5,927 nucleotides of DNA from Flavobacteriales bacterium UBA4474 (lineage in GTDB: Bacteria; Bacteroidota; Bacteroidia; Flavobacteriales_D; Sanyastnellaceae): assembly GCA_002389295.1 (NCBI GenBank), contig DGOE01000115.1, positions 1 to 5,927 of the forward strand. The letters run 5' to 3'. Under the pieces are notes generated by a model. That model saw only the letters and a program-made list of their open reading frames with translations, made no database searches and had not been told where the DNA came from. Below are positions 1-5,927 of this stretch, piece by piece (the first letter of the stretch is position 1; the number at the start of each line of letters is the position of its first letter). The position numbers and the translations under genes are program-made.

Positions 1-374
1 CTGACGATGCACACCTTTCCCCGGAGCGCACTCAGCTTGTTCATGACCTCGGCCCGCATCGCCACATTGGCGTTGTCCGTGCCTTCCTCCTGGTATGGAA
101 TCCGCGCACTGCGGGGGTAAAACAAGACCTGGTGGCCATGTTCACCGAGCAGATTCTCCAGGTCGTTCATGAAATACGCTGCCCGTTCCTTGTCCTCCAG
201 CAGAAACAAATGATCGCCTCCACGGCGGCGCACCATCTGGGCTGCCAAAAAGGGCCGGGCCGAGCCCACAAGCCCACGTGCCTCCACCTTGCCCCCGCGG
301 TTTTCCAGCGCTTCGGCCACCCCATGGGTCCGGGCGTCATGGTCATAAAATCCAAGGAGGTCCTGCAGGGTCAT
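1..374 (-). CDS. mfd: Transcription-repair coupling factor Mfd, N-terminal part (runs off left edge)
   Basis: Mfd is a cytoplasmic ATP-dependent translocase that removes RNA polymerase stalled at DNA lesions and recruits UvrA for nucleotide excision repair. Reading the minus strand from the ATG at 374 gives 124 uninterrupted codons to the window edge, so only the start of a protein of about 1,100 residues is present. The visible part is the UvrB-like N-terminal region. It has ARGLVGSARPFLAA (residues 32-45), then HLFLLEDKERAAYFMNDLEN (55-74), a VLFYPRS strand (83-89) and EEGTDNANVAMRAEVMNKL (96-114). This succession matches Bacteroidota Mfd proteins as I know them. The helicase and RNA-polymerase-interaction domains lie outside. 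No in-frame Met was found just upstream of 374, and there is no Shine-Dalgarno sequence. The gene is transcribed away from truB, with 110 bp between the two starts. Family assignment is by recognition of the sequence, not by a search. Confidence 0.88.
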   Translation of the reverse strand, partial: MTLQDLLGFYDHDARTHGVAEALENRGGKVEARGLVGSARPFLAAQMVRRRGGDHLFLLEDKERAAYFMNDLENLLGEHGHQVLFYPRSARIPYQEEGTDNANVAMRAEVMNKLSALRGKVCIV

Positions 375-385
375 GGGTCGCGGCG

Positions 386-393
386 CGAAGATA
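386..393 (-). promoter_or_regulatory. Possible -7 box for mfd
   Basis: On the minus strand this reads TATCTTCG, which matches the Bacteroidota -7 consensus TAnnTTTG at five of six fixed positions. It ends 11 nt before the mfd ATG. No TTG-type -33 element lies at the expected spacing upstream, so the call is weak and rests on the box and its position. Confidence 0.25.
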
Positions 394-450
394 GTTGCCC
401 CCCATCGCCACCCCGTCCGAGGGGAACAAGCCGTTGACCACATCCATCCG

Positions 451-480
451 TTGGAACCACGAACGGCTTTTCGACCTTTG
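451..480 (+). promoter_or_regulatory. Possible Bacteroidota-type promoter for truB
   Basis: A TTGG at 451-454 could serve as the -33 element, and GACCTTTG at 473-480 matches TAnnTTTG at five of six fixed positions. The spacer between TTG and the -7-like box is 19 nt, close to what is described for Bacteroides promoters. The box ends only 4 nt before the proposed truB ATG at 485, so transcription would begin at or next to the start codon. This is consensus matching by eye. Confidence 0.35.
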
Positions 481-484
481 CCAC

Positions 485-1261
485 ATGGGCAATTGGCCGA
501 TACACACCTTCACACAGTGGGCAGACTTTCAAGAGGGGCAGGTTTTGCTGATTGACAAACCCTTGGAATGGACCTCTTTCGACGTGGTCAACAAGGTGCG
601 CCACCTCATCCGGCGCGGTGGTGGATTCAAAAAAATCAAGGTGGGACATGCCGGCACATTGGACCCACTGGCCACGGGTGTCCTGGTCCTGTGCACAGGG
701 CGCATGACCAAACGCATCGCGGAGCTCAGTGCCGAAGACAAGGCCTATCAGGGCCACATGACCTTTGGTTCCACCACTGAGAGCCTCGACCTGGAGTCCA
801 CCCCCATCCCCGGAGGCAGCACAGAAGCCCTGGACCTGGCCAACCTCCGAGAAGCCGCCGTAGAATTCACGGGTGCCATCGAACAGTTGCCGCCCATTTT
901 CAGCGCAAAAAAAGTCGGTGGGCGCAGGGCCTATCGCGCGGCGCGCAAAGGAGAAGACATCGCACTTTCGCCGGTTTCCGTCAACGTCCACCGTTTCGAT
1001 GTCACCGATTGGTCAGACCCCATCATGTCCTTTGACGTCCTGTGCTCCAAGGGCACCTACATCCGGGCGCTCGCTCGGGACATGGGTAAATCCACAGGGG
1101 CTGGAGCCCACCTGTCTTCCCTCTGCCGCACAGCCAGTGGGGATTTCCCGCTGTCTGAATGCTGGAGCCTCGACACTTTTGAAGCCCGGTTGAACGCCCT
1201 TCCGGCACCCGTTCAAGCCCAAGCAAAAGACAATCGCGCATCCAATGCGGAAGATGCTTGA
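485..1261 (+). CDS. truB: tRNA pseudouridine(55) synthase TruB
   Basis: TruB isomerises uridine 55 in the T-loop of most tRNAs to pseudouridine. The protein is 258 residues from the chosen start. GQVLLIDKPLEWTSFDVVNK (18-37) opens the catalytic fold, and GHAGTLDPLATGVL (54-67) carries the catalytic aspartate, D60. Further conserved pieces are KVGGRRAYRAARKGED, and CSKGTYIRALARDMG with its conserved arginine. The size fits the short Bacteroidota form; I recognise no PUA domain, and the last ~25 residues (ALPAPVQAQAKDNRAS and onward) look like an unconserved tail. The reading frame stays open back to an ATG at 395, but those 30 residues resemble nothing in TruB, while the family normally has about 10-20 residues before the GQVLLIDKP segment; hence the start at 485. 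There is no Shine-Dalgarno sequence. queA follows 51 bp downstream on the same strand, so the two probably form a tRNA-modification unit. Confidence 0.94.
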   Translation: MGNWPIHTFTQWADFQEGQVLLIDKPLEWTSFDVVNKVRHLIRRGGGFKKIKVGHAGTLDPLATGVLVLCTGRMTKRIAELSAEDKAYQGHMTFGSTTESLDLESTPIPGGSTEALDLANLREAAVEFTGAIEQLPPIFSAKKVGGRRAYRAARKGEDIALSPVSVNVHRFDVTDWSDPIMSFDVLCSKGTYIRALARDMGKSTGAGAHLSSLCRTASGDFPLSECWSLDTFEARLNALPAPVQAQAKDNRASNAEDA

Positions 1262-1280
1262 ACGCCGTCGGGGCTTTGCC

Positions 1281-1288
1281 TAACTTCG
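1281..1288 (+). promoter_or_regulatory. Possible internal -7 box ahead of queA
   Basis: TAACTTCG matches TAnnTTTG at five of six fixed positions. A TTG at 1258-1260, inside the end of truB, sits 20 nt upstream, as a -33 element would. It could give queA some transcription of its own besides read-through from truB. The element is short and degenerate, so confidence is low. Confidence 0.25.
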
Positions 1289-1312
1289 CCCGCCCTTGAA
1301 AACCCTACCGAC

Positions 1313-2377
1313 ATGAGCGTAGAGCGGATGAAACTCAGCCAATTCAAGTTCGACGTCCCCCAGGATCTCGTCGCACAATACCCGCTCGACAACCGGGATG
1401 AGAGCCGCATGATGGTGGTTCACCGGGAGACTGGAGAAATTGAGCACAAGCATTTCCGTGACCTGATTGACTACTTCGACGAAGGCGATGTCATGGTCAT
1501 GAACGACACCCGGGTCTTCCCTGCCCGGATGTACGGAAACAAGGAAAAGACCGGTGCTGTCATCGAAGTCTTCCTTCTCCGTGAGCTCAACCGGGAGTCC
1601 CTCCTGTGGGATGTCCTGGTGGATCCCGCCCGGAAAATCCGCATTGGAAACAAGCTCTACTTCGGAGAAGAAGACGAGCTGGTGGCTGAGGTCATCGACA
1701 ACACGACGAGCCGCGGGCGCACCCTGCGCTTCCTCTTTGATGGAAGCCACGAGGAGTTTCGGGCCAAGATTTTCTCGCTCGGAGAAACCCCCCTGCCCAA
1801 GTACATCGACCGGCCGGTAGAGCCTGAAGACGCAGAGCGTTTCCAGACCATTTACGCCAAAAGCGAAGGTGCCGTGGCGGTGCCCACTGCGGGCCTGCAC
1901 ATGAGCAAGCAGTTGATGAAGCGGTTCGAGATCAAAGGCATCGATACCGCCTTCTTGACCCTGCACATCGGCCTCGGCACATTCCGCGAAGTCGAGGTGG
2001 AAGACCTCACCAAGCACAAGGTTGACTCTGAGCAGCTCATCATTCCCCAAGATTGCGTGGATGTGGTGAACCGCAGCATTGAGCGCAAGGGCAAGGTGGT
2101 GGCCGTGGGCACATCCGTGGTCCGCGCCATGGAGTCCACACACAGCACCTATCGCCAGCTCAAGACGTACGACGGATGGACCTCACGTTTCATCTTTCCC
2201 CCGTACAAGTTCAAGTTGGCGGATGCACTCATCACGAATTTCCACACCCCACAATCCACCCTGCTCATGCTCACCGCAGCGTTTGGCGGGTATGACCTGG
2301 TGATGGAGGCCTACCAAACGGCCATGAAGGAGAAGTACCGCATGCACGCCTATGGCGACGCCTTATTGGTCATCTGA
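1313..2377 (+). CDS. queA: S-adenosylmethionine:tRNA ribosyltransferase-isomerase QueA
   Basis: QueA transfers and rearranges the ribose of S-adenosylmethionine onto 7-aminomethyl-7-deazaguanine at tRNA position 34, giving epoxyqueuosine, the penultimate step of queuosine synthesis. The 354-residue protein is full length for the family. Recognisable segments are [17 protein letters not shown] (8-24), the [20 protein letters not shown] block (58-77), [10 protein letters not shown] (189-198), [16 protein letters not shown] (217-232), [10 protein letters not shown] (266-275), and the C-terminal [20 protein letters not shown] (298-317) ending in YGDALLVI. The first ATG is used here. The Met at residue 6 (1328), which begins MKLSQFKFD, is an equally good start and fits many relatives better. 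No Shine-Dalgarno sequence or preQ1 riboswitch is visible in the 51-bp gap after truB. A strong terminator follows 39 bp after the stop. The later-acting queuosine enzyme QueG/QueH is not in the window. Confidence 0.96.
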   Translation: MSVERMKLSQFKFDVPQDLVAQYPLDNRDESRMMVVHRETGEIEHKHFRDLIDYFDEGDVMVMNDTRVFPARMYGNKEKTGAVIEVFLLRELNRESLLWDVLVDPARKIRIGNKLYFGEEDELVAEVIDNTTSRGRTLRFLFDGSHEEFRAKIFSLGETPLPKYIDRPVEPEDAERFQTIYAKSEGAVAVPTAGLHMSKQLMKRFEIKGIDTAFLTLHIGLGTFREVEVEDLTKHKVDSEQLIIPQDCVDVVNRSIERKGKVVAVGTSVVRAMESTHSTYRQLKTYDGWTSRFIFPPYKFKLADALITNFHTPQSTLLMLTAAFGGYDLVMEAYQTAMKEKYRMHAYGDALLVI

Positions 2378-2416
2378 TTTATGACCCGGCCTGCGCAGCA
2401 TGCAAATAGCGCACAA

Positions 2417-2452
2417 CGAAAAAGCCGCCCCCAACAGGAGCGGCTTTTTTCG
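2417..2452. terminator. Bidirectional intrinsic terminator between convergent genes
   Basis: A 10-bp perfect stem is formed by AAAAAGCCGC (2419-2428) and GCGGCTTTTT (2440-2449) around an 11-nt loop. The stem is GC-rich near the loop and A:T at its base, giving a T6 run (2445-2450) on the plus strand and five Ts on the minus strand. Flanking CG bases extend the symmetry to 2417-2452. It lies 39 bp after the queA stop and 20 bp after the stop of the minus-strand thioredoxin-like gene, so one hairpin can end transcription from both sides. Confidence 0.88.
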
Positions 2453-2472
2453 TTTGATGCGGAAAAGCAGGA

Positions 2473-3108
2473 TCAGCTTACGCGCTTGATCGAGCAACCG
2501 ATGGCTTTTGTGATGGCAGGCTTGACCTTCTTGCCTTCCACCATTTTGGTGATGGCGTCCTGGAGGTAGGTCTCCTTGACCTCATCGGCCGCGTTGACGT
2601 TGTCATCGATGGAGCCGCGGTATACGAGGCGGAACTCAGCATCGAACAAATACACGTGCGGCGTAGTCCGGGCACCGAAAGCATCGGCCAATTTGTGTCC
2701 ATAATCCGCCACGTAAGGCATGATGTAACCGGCCTCTCGGGCGTGTGCCTTCATGGCTTCGAGGCTGTCATCGCCCTTGCGCTTGGCTTCGTTGGAGTTG
2801 ACCAGCACTGCGCCAATGCCGTTTTCGCGGGCAAAAGCAGCGGCGGTATTGTAGCGGCCTTCCCAACCATCGCTCTTGCCTTCACGGCCCACAACAAAGG
2901 GGCAAGTGTTGCAGCTGAAGATGACCAACGTGCCGTTCTCACCAGCGAGGTCAACCAGGCTCCATTCCTGACCATCGATGTTGGTCATTTTCAGATCGGA
3001 CGAGGGGGCCTTGTCGCCGGGGTTGATCTCATTGATTTCAGTCGACTGGGCCGACGTCGTCATCAAAATGCCGCAAGCAATGGCGGCGAGGGATAGGTTG
3101 CGAAGCAT
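2473..3108 (-). CDS. Exported thioredoxin/peroxiredoxin-like family protein
   Basis: This 211-residue protein has a thioredoxin fold and probably acts as a thiol-disulfide oxidoreductase outside the cytoplasm; its substrate is unknown. Residues 1-20 form a signal peptide (short positive start, hydrophobic LAAIACGIL, likely cleavage after TSA at 20). A weaker lipoprotein reading, with C12 as the lipidated residue, is possible because A-I-A-C loosely resembles a lipobox, but the hydrophobic run before it is short. The active-site pair is C66 and C69 in FSCNTCPFVVG. GWEGRY (81-86), LVNSNEAKRKGD (102-113) and the cis-proline site TTPHVYLF (P150) follow, and the end has GCSIKR with a third cysteine, C205. 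This pattern fits the peroxiredoxin-like group with an xCxxCP motif. The frame extends upstream to 3240, but that would overlap pccB and lose the signal peptide, so the ATG at 3108 was chosen. It lies 67 bp downstream of pccB on the same strand with no evident terminator between, so co-transcription is possible. Confidence 0.87.
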   Translation of the reverse strand: MLRNLSLAAIACGILMTTSAQSTEINEINPGDKAPSSDLKMTNIDGQEWSLVDLAGENGTLVIFSCNTCPFVVGREGKSDGWEGRYNTAAAFARENGIGAVLVNSNEAKRKGDDSLEAMKAHAREAGYIMPYVADYGHKLADAFGARTTPHVYLFDAEFRLVYRGSIDDNVNAADEVKETYLQDAITKMVEGKKVKPAITKAIGCSIKRVS

Positions 3109-3175
3109 GTTCTGTTGTTTGTGATGTAGCAAGTTAACCGGCAGCGGCTTGGAAAGTTGCCAAAAATGCTTGCAC

Positions 3176-4729
3176 TCAGAGCGGGAGGTTGCCGTGTTTG
3201 CGGCGCGGGCGGCGCACAGTCTTGTTCTCGAGCATGGCAAATCCCTTGAGCAAACGCGCCCGAGTCTTGGCCGGTTCGATCACCTCGTCCACATAGCCAC
3301 GCGCCGCAGCGCGGAAGGGGTGCGCAAACAAATCGGCATACTCTCCTTCCTTCTCCGCCAGCTTTGCCGCCGGGTCATCGGCAGCGGCGATCTCCTTGCG
3401 GAAAATGATCTCGGCAGCGCCCTTGGCCCCCATCACGGCAATCTCCGAAGTGGGCCAGGCAAAGTTGAGGTCCGCCCCGATGTGCTTGGAGTTCATCACA
3501 TCGTAAGCACCGCCATAGGCCTTGCGCGTAATGACCGTAATGCGTGGCACGGTGGCTTCGCTGAATGCATAAAGGAGTTTCGCGCCATTGGTGATGATGC
3601 CGTTCCACTCCTGGTCTGTGCCGGGAAGGAAACCGGGCACATCCTCCAACACCAGCAACGGGACATTGAAGGCGTCACACGTGCGCACGAAGCGGGCCGC
3701 TTTGGTGGACGCTCCGATATCAAGCACCCCGGCCAGCACCGCAGGCTGGTTGGCCACCACGCCTATTGAACGCCCGCCCAAACGGGCAAAACCCACCACG
3801 ATATTGGCTGCGTAATCCGGCTGGATCTCCAAAAACTCACCTCCGTCCACCAGTTCTTGGACCACATCCCGCATGTCATACGGCTGCTGGGCACTCTCCG
3901 GGATGATGGTGTTCAACGCCGGGCGCCGCTCGTCTCCTCCTACATAAGGCCGCATGGCGGGAGTCTCCTCACAGTTTTGCGGGAGGTAATCCAACAACTC
4001 CTTGAGCCTGTCGATGGCTGCCACCTCATTGGGCGCCGTCAAATGGGCCACACCACTCTTGCTCGCGTGGGTCTTGGCACCGCCCAATTCCTCAGCGGTC
4101 ACCTCCTCATGGGTCACCGTCTTGACCACATTTGGCCCGGTCACAAACATGTAGCTCGTGCCCTCAGTCATCAAAATGAAGTCGGTCAAGGCTGGACTGT
4201 ATACCGCCCCTCCGGCACAAGGGCCGAGTATCGCGCTCAGCTGAGGCACCACCCCGCTGGCCTGCACATTGCGGTGGAAGATGTCGGCATAGCCACCCAA
4301 AGAGACCACACCCTCCTGGATGCGGGCGCCCCCTGAATCATTCAACCCGATCACCGGCGCTCCGTTGTCCAAAGCCAGGTCCATGACGCGGCAAATTTTC
4401 TCGGCGTGTGCCTCAGCCAATGAACCGCCCAACACGGTGAAATCCTGGCTAAAAACATAAACGAGGCGCCCCCCAACTGTGCCGTAACCGGTCACCACGC
4501 CGTCCCCGAGGAACTGCTGTTTATCCAATCCAAACAGGTTGGACCGGTGCGTGACCAGCATGCCGAGCTCTTCAAAACTGCCTTCATCAAGCAACAAGGC
4601 TATGCGCTCACGCGCCGTCAGTTTGCCCTTTGCGTGCTGGGCATCCATGCGCTTTTCCCCTCCACCCAACCGGGCTTCGGCCTTCATCGCCTCAAGGCGT
4701 TCTATGGGATTTGTCTGGTCAGCTGCCAT
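3176..4729 (-). CDS. pccB: Acyl-CoA carboxylase, carboxyltransferase (beta) subunit, propionyl-CoA carboxylase type
   Basis: The 517-residue protein is the carboxyltransferase half of a biotin-dependent acyl-CoA carboxylase, most likely propionyl-CoA carboxylase, which makes methylmalonyl-CoA from propionyl-CoA in the cytoplasm. Two crotonase-like domains are seen. The N-domain (about 25-270) has [20 protein letters not shown] (21-40), [20 protein letters not shown] (93-112), [10 protein letters not shown] (131-140) and the glycine-rich oxyanion segment [12 protein letters not shown] (169-180). The C-domain (about 275-510) has [13 protein letters not shown] (325-337), [13 protein letters not shown] (363-375), [10 protein letters not shown] (403-412), [15 protein letters not shown] (424-438) and the family-typical end RRKHGNLPL. 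All expected blocks are intact and length is normal. Acetyl-CoA carboxylase activity, or membership of a methylmalonyl-CoA decarboxylase, cannot be excluded by sequence reading. The biotin carboxylase/carrier partner is not in the window. The start at 4729 puts the usual ~20 residues before LGGGEKR. It diverges from aspS across 128 bp. Confidence 0.92.
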   Translation of the reverse strand: MAADQTNPIERLEAMKAEARLGGGEKRMDAQHAKGKLTARERIALLLDEGSFEELGMLVTHRSNLFGLDKQQFLGDGVVTGYGTVGGRLVYVFSQDFTVLGGSLAEAHAEKICRVMDLALDNGAPVIGLNDSGGARIQEGVVSLGGYADIFHRNVQASGVVPQLSAILGPCAGGAVYSPALTDFILMTEGTSYMFVTGPNVVKTVTHEEVTAEELGGAKTHASKSGVAHLTAPNEVAAIDRLKELLDYLPQNCEETPAMRPYVGGDERRPALNTIIPESAQQPYDMRDVVQELVDGGEFLEIQPDYAANIVVGFARLGGRSIGVVANQPAVLAGVLDIGASTKAARFVRTCDAFNVPLLVLEDVPGFLPGTDQEWNGIITNGAKLLYAFSEATVPRITVITRKAYGGAYDVMNSKHIGADLNFAWPTSEIAVMGAKGAAEIIFRKEIAAADDPAAKLAEKEGEYADLFAHPFRAAARGYVDEVIEPAKTRARLLKGFAMLENKTVRRPRRKHGNLPL

Positions 4730-4733
4730 GCTC

Positions 4734-4741
4734 CGAAACTA
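4734..4741 (-). promoter_or_regulatory. Possible -7 box for pccB
   Basis: The minus strand reads TAGTTTCG, five of six fixed positions of TAnnTTTG, ending only 4 nt before the pccB ATG. The nearest upstream minus-strand TTG (4760-4758) leaves a 16-nt spacer, shorter than expected. If used, it would give a leaderless or nearly leaderless message. Confidence 0.28.
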
Positions 4742-4765
4742 CGCCGCCAACGGCAACCAATTCGC

Positions 4766-4786
4766 TGTGCAAACACGCGTTGCACA
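4766..4786. promoter_or_regulatory. Perfect 7-bp dyad, candidate operator between pccB and aspS
   Basis: TGTGCAA (4766-4772) and TTGCACA (4780-4786) are exact reverse complements separated by 7 nt. The dyad is centred 47 bp upstream of the pccB start, in the divergent gap. The length and symmetry suit a dimeric helix-turn-helix regulator, but no regulator gene is in view and the element could be chance. Confidence 0.35.
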
Positions 4787-4799
4787 CCGCCACCTGCGT

Positions 4800-4818
4800 A
4801 AAGGTGCGGCTTACCTTT
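4800..4818. promoter_or_regulatory. Second inverted repeat overlapping the aspS -7 box
   Basis: AAAGGT (4800-4805) and ACCTTT (4813-4818) are exact reverse complements, again with a 7-nt spacer. The right arm lies within the proposed aspS -7 box, so a protein bound here would block that promoter. It is only 6 bp per arm, and part of the symmetry comes from the promoter box itself, so this is tentative. Confidence 0.22.
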
Positions 4819-4819
4819 G
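4812..4819 (+). promoter_or_regulatory. -7 promoter box for aspS
   Basis: TACCTTTG is a perfect match to the Bacteroidota -7 consensus TAnnTTTG and lies in the gap 38 nt before the aspS ATG, leaving a leader of roughly 30 nt. No TTG occurs at the usual 19-20 nt upstream (the nearest, 4780-4782, is 29 nt away), so only the -7 half is supported. Confidence 0.45.
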
Positions 4820-4857
4820 CCGCGCGGAACCGGCACTTCCCGGCCGCCCACATCGAC

Positions 4858-5927
4858 ATGCATCGATCCCATACCTGCGGCGAACTTCGCCCCGACCACA
4901 TCGGCCAAACCGTCACCCTGAGCGGTTGGGTCCAACGCGCCCGCAACTTGGGCGGCCTCACTTTCGTTGACCTGCGCGACCGCTACGGCATCACGCAGCT
5001 CGCCTTCAACATGGACACCAACGCCGACCTCTGCGGCCATGCCCGCAAGCTGGGCCGCGAGTTCGTGATCCAAGCGGTCGGCACCGTCTGCGAGCGCGAA
5101 TCCAAAAACCTCCAGATCCCCACAGGCGAGATCGAGATCGAGGTCACGGCTTTGAACATCCTCAACGCGGCGGACACCCCGCCGTTTACCATCGAAGACG
5201 ACACGGATGGCGGTGACGACCTGCGCATGCAATACCGCTATCTCGACCTGCGCCGCGGGCCGGTCCAGCGCAACCTCTTGCTGCGCCACCGCATCAACAT
5301 CGAGACGCGGAAGTACCTCGACAGCATCGATTTCATCGACGTAGAAACGCCCGTATTGATCAAGTCCACGCCCGAGGGTGCCCGCGACTTCGTGGTGCCC
5401 AGCCGCATGAACCCGGGCCAGTTCTACGCCCTGCCGCAAAGCCCGCAGACCTTCAAGCAACTGCTCATGGTCAGCGGCATCGACAAGTACTACCAAATCG
5501 TGAAGTGCTTCCGGGACGAAGACCTGCGCGCCGACCGCCAGCCTGAATTCACGCAGGTCGACTGCGAGATGAGCTTTGTGGAGCAAGAAGACATCCTCAA
5601 CACCTTCGAGGGCTTGGTCCGCCACCTGTTCCAAACAGTGCTCGACCGCGAAATCGGTGACTTCCCACGCATGACCTACGACGAGGCGATGGAGAAGTAC
5701 GGCATCGACAAGCCGGACCTTCGCTTCGGTATGGAATTCCAGGACATGGCGCCCGTCACGCAAGGCGTTGGCTTCAATGTCTTCGACAGTGCCGAGGCCG
5801 TGCTCGGCATCGTGGTTCCCGGCGCTGCCGAATACACCCGCAAACAGCTCGACGGCCTGACCGACTGGGTCAAGCGCCCGCAGATCGGCGCCCGCGGACT
5901 CGTGTACTGCAAGGTCAACGAAGACGG
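4858..5927 (+). CDS. aspS: Aspartyl-tRNA synthetase AspS, N-terminal part (runs off right edge)
   Basis: AspS is the cytoplasmic class II synthetase that attaches aspartate to tRNA-Asp. The frame from the ATG at 4858 is open for 356 codons to the window edge, about 60% of a bacterial AspRS of about 590 residues. The N-terminal anticodon-binding OB domain (about 1-105) includes [20 protein letters not shown] (21-40). The catalytic core starts near YRYLDLRRG (126-134). Class II motif 1 lies around [20 protein letters not shown] (159-178), then [15 protein letters not shown] (189-203), and motif 2 is [20 protein letters not shown] (216-235). The bacterial-type insertion (GAD) domain begins after KPDLRF (285-290). 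Motif 3 is beyond the edge. Leu31 appears to align with Leu30 of the E. coli enzyme, as in discriminating AspRS, so misacylation of tRNA-Asn is not suggested; this is inference from remembered sequences. There is no Shine-Dalgarno sequence. The gene diverges from pccB. Confidence 0.95.
   Translation, partial: MHRSHTCGELRPDHIGQTVTLSGWVQRARNLGGLTFVDLRDRYGITQLAFNMDTNADLCGHARKLGREFVIQAVGTVCERESKNLQIPTGEIEIEVTALNILNAADTPPFTIEDDTDGGDDLRMQYRYLDLRRGPVQRNLLLRHRINIETRKYLDSIDFIDVETPVLIKSTPEGARDFVVPSRMNPGQFYALPQSPQTFKQLLMVSGIDKYYQIVKCFRDEDLRADRQPEFTQVDCEMSFVEQEDILNTFEGLVRHLFQTVLDREIGDFPRMTYDEAMEKYGIDKPDLRFGMEFQDMAPVTQGVGFNVFDSAEAVLGIVVPGAAEYTRKQLDGLTDWVKRPQIGARGLVYCKVNED

Noticed and set aside
132..437. 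Plus-strand open frame across the left end
   Set aside because: It is antisense to the mfd N-terminus, whose residues match the family closely, and then runs into the intergenic gap.
371..991. A 206-codon minus-strand open frame opposite truB and overlapping the mfd start
   Set aside because: It is antisense to the TruB catalytic core and in a different frame from mfd; nothing in its translation is recognisable.
1262..1312. preQ1 riboswitch ahead of queA
   Set aside because: The 51-nt gap has no hairpin with the preQ1-I type loop and A-rich tail, and queA follows truB directly.
1280..2143. A 287-codon minus-strand open frame opposite queA
   Set aside because: It is entirely antisense to well-conserved QueA and its translation is low-complexity with no recognisable domain, so it is a codon-bias shadow.
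2381..2569. Small plus-strand open frame after queA
   Set aside because: It reads through the terminator hairpin and then antisense to the conserved end of the thioredoxin-like gene.
3109..3175. A promoter for the thioredoxin-like gene (minus-strand TAACTTGC with TTTTTGG upstream)
   Set aside because: The box matches only the first four fixed positions and the spacer is about 23 nt, so I could not tell it from chance.
3149..4336. Several plus-strand open frames (3149-3769 and 3857-4336) opposite pccB
   Set aside because: All lie antisense to intact PccB motifs and have no recognisable content.
4730..4734. GGAG just before the pccB ATG as a Shine-Dalgarno sequence
   Set aside because: It lies only about 1 nt from the start codon, too close for ribosome binding, and no other start here has such a site.
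4702..5763. A 353-codon minus-strand open frame opposite aspS
   Set aside because: The plus strand here is unmistakably AspS with class II motifs. The antisense translation resembles no family and is the usual open shadow of a GC-rich gene.

Overview
The window looks like an ordinary housekeeping stretch of a GC-rich (roughly 60% by eye) member of the Bacteroidota. The evidence is the Mfd N-terminus and the PccB, QueA and TruB sequences, which read like Bacteroidota family members as I know them. In addition, no start codon has a usable Shine-Dalgarno sequence, and several starts are preceded by matches or near-matches to the Bacteroidota -7 promoter box (TAnnTTTG). I cannot place it below phylum level from the sequence alone.

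Layout from left to right: the N-terminal 124 codons of mfd (minus strand, running off the left edge); a 110-bp divergent gap; truB and queA (plus strand, 51 bp apart); a strong hairpin terminator that works in both directions between convergent genes; a secreted thioredoxin/peroxiredoxin-like protein and, upstream of it on the same strand, an acyl-CoA carboxylase carboxyltransferase subunit (pccB-like), both minus strand; a 128-bp divergent gap holding two short inverted repeats and a perfect -7 box; and the N-terminal 356 codons of aspS (plus strand, running off the right edge). Both edge genes have no stop inside the window.

The genes share a loose theme of tRNA and genome maintenance. TruB makes pseudouridine 55, QueA carries out the penultimate step of queuosine synthesis at tRNA position 34 (Asp, Asn, His and Tyr tRNAs), AspS charges tRNA-Asp, and Mfd couples stalled transcription to repair. 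PccB belongs to propionyl/acyl-CoA carboxylation and needs a biotin carboxylase/carrier partner that is not in view. I found no mobile element, CRISPR array, tRNA or rRNA gene, and no novel multi-gene system. The observations worth a second look are regulatory: the paired dyads in the pccB-aspS gap, and -7-like boxes so close to several start codons that leaderless mRNAs are possible.
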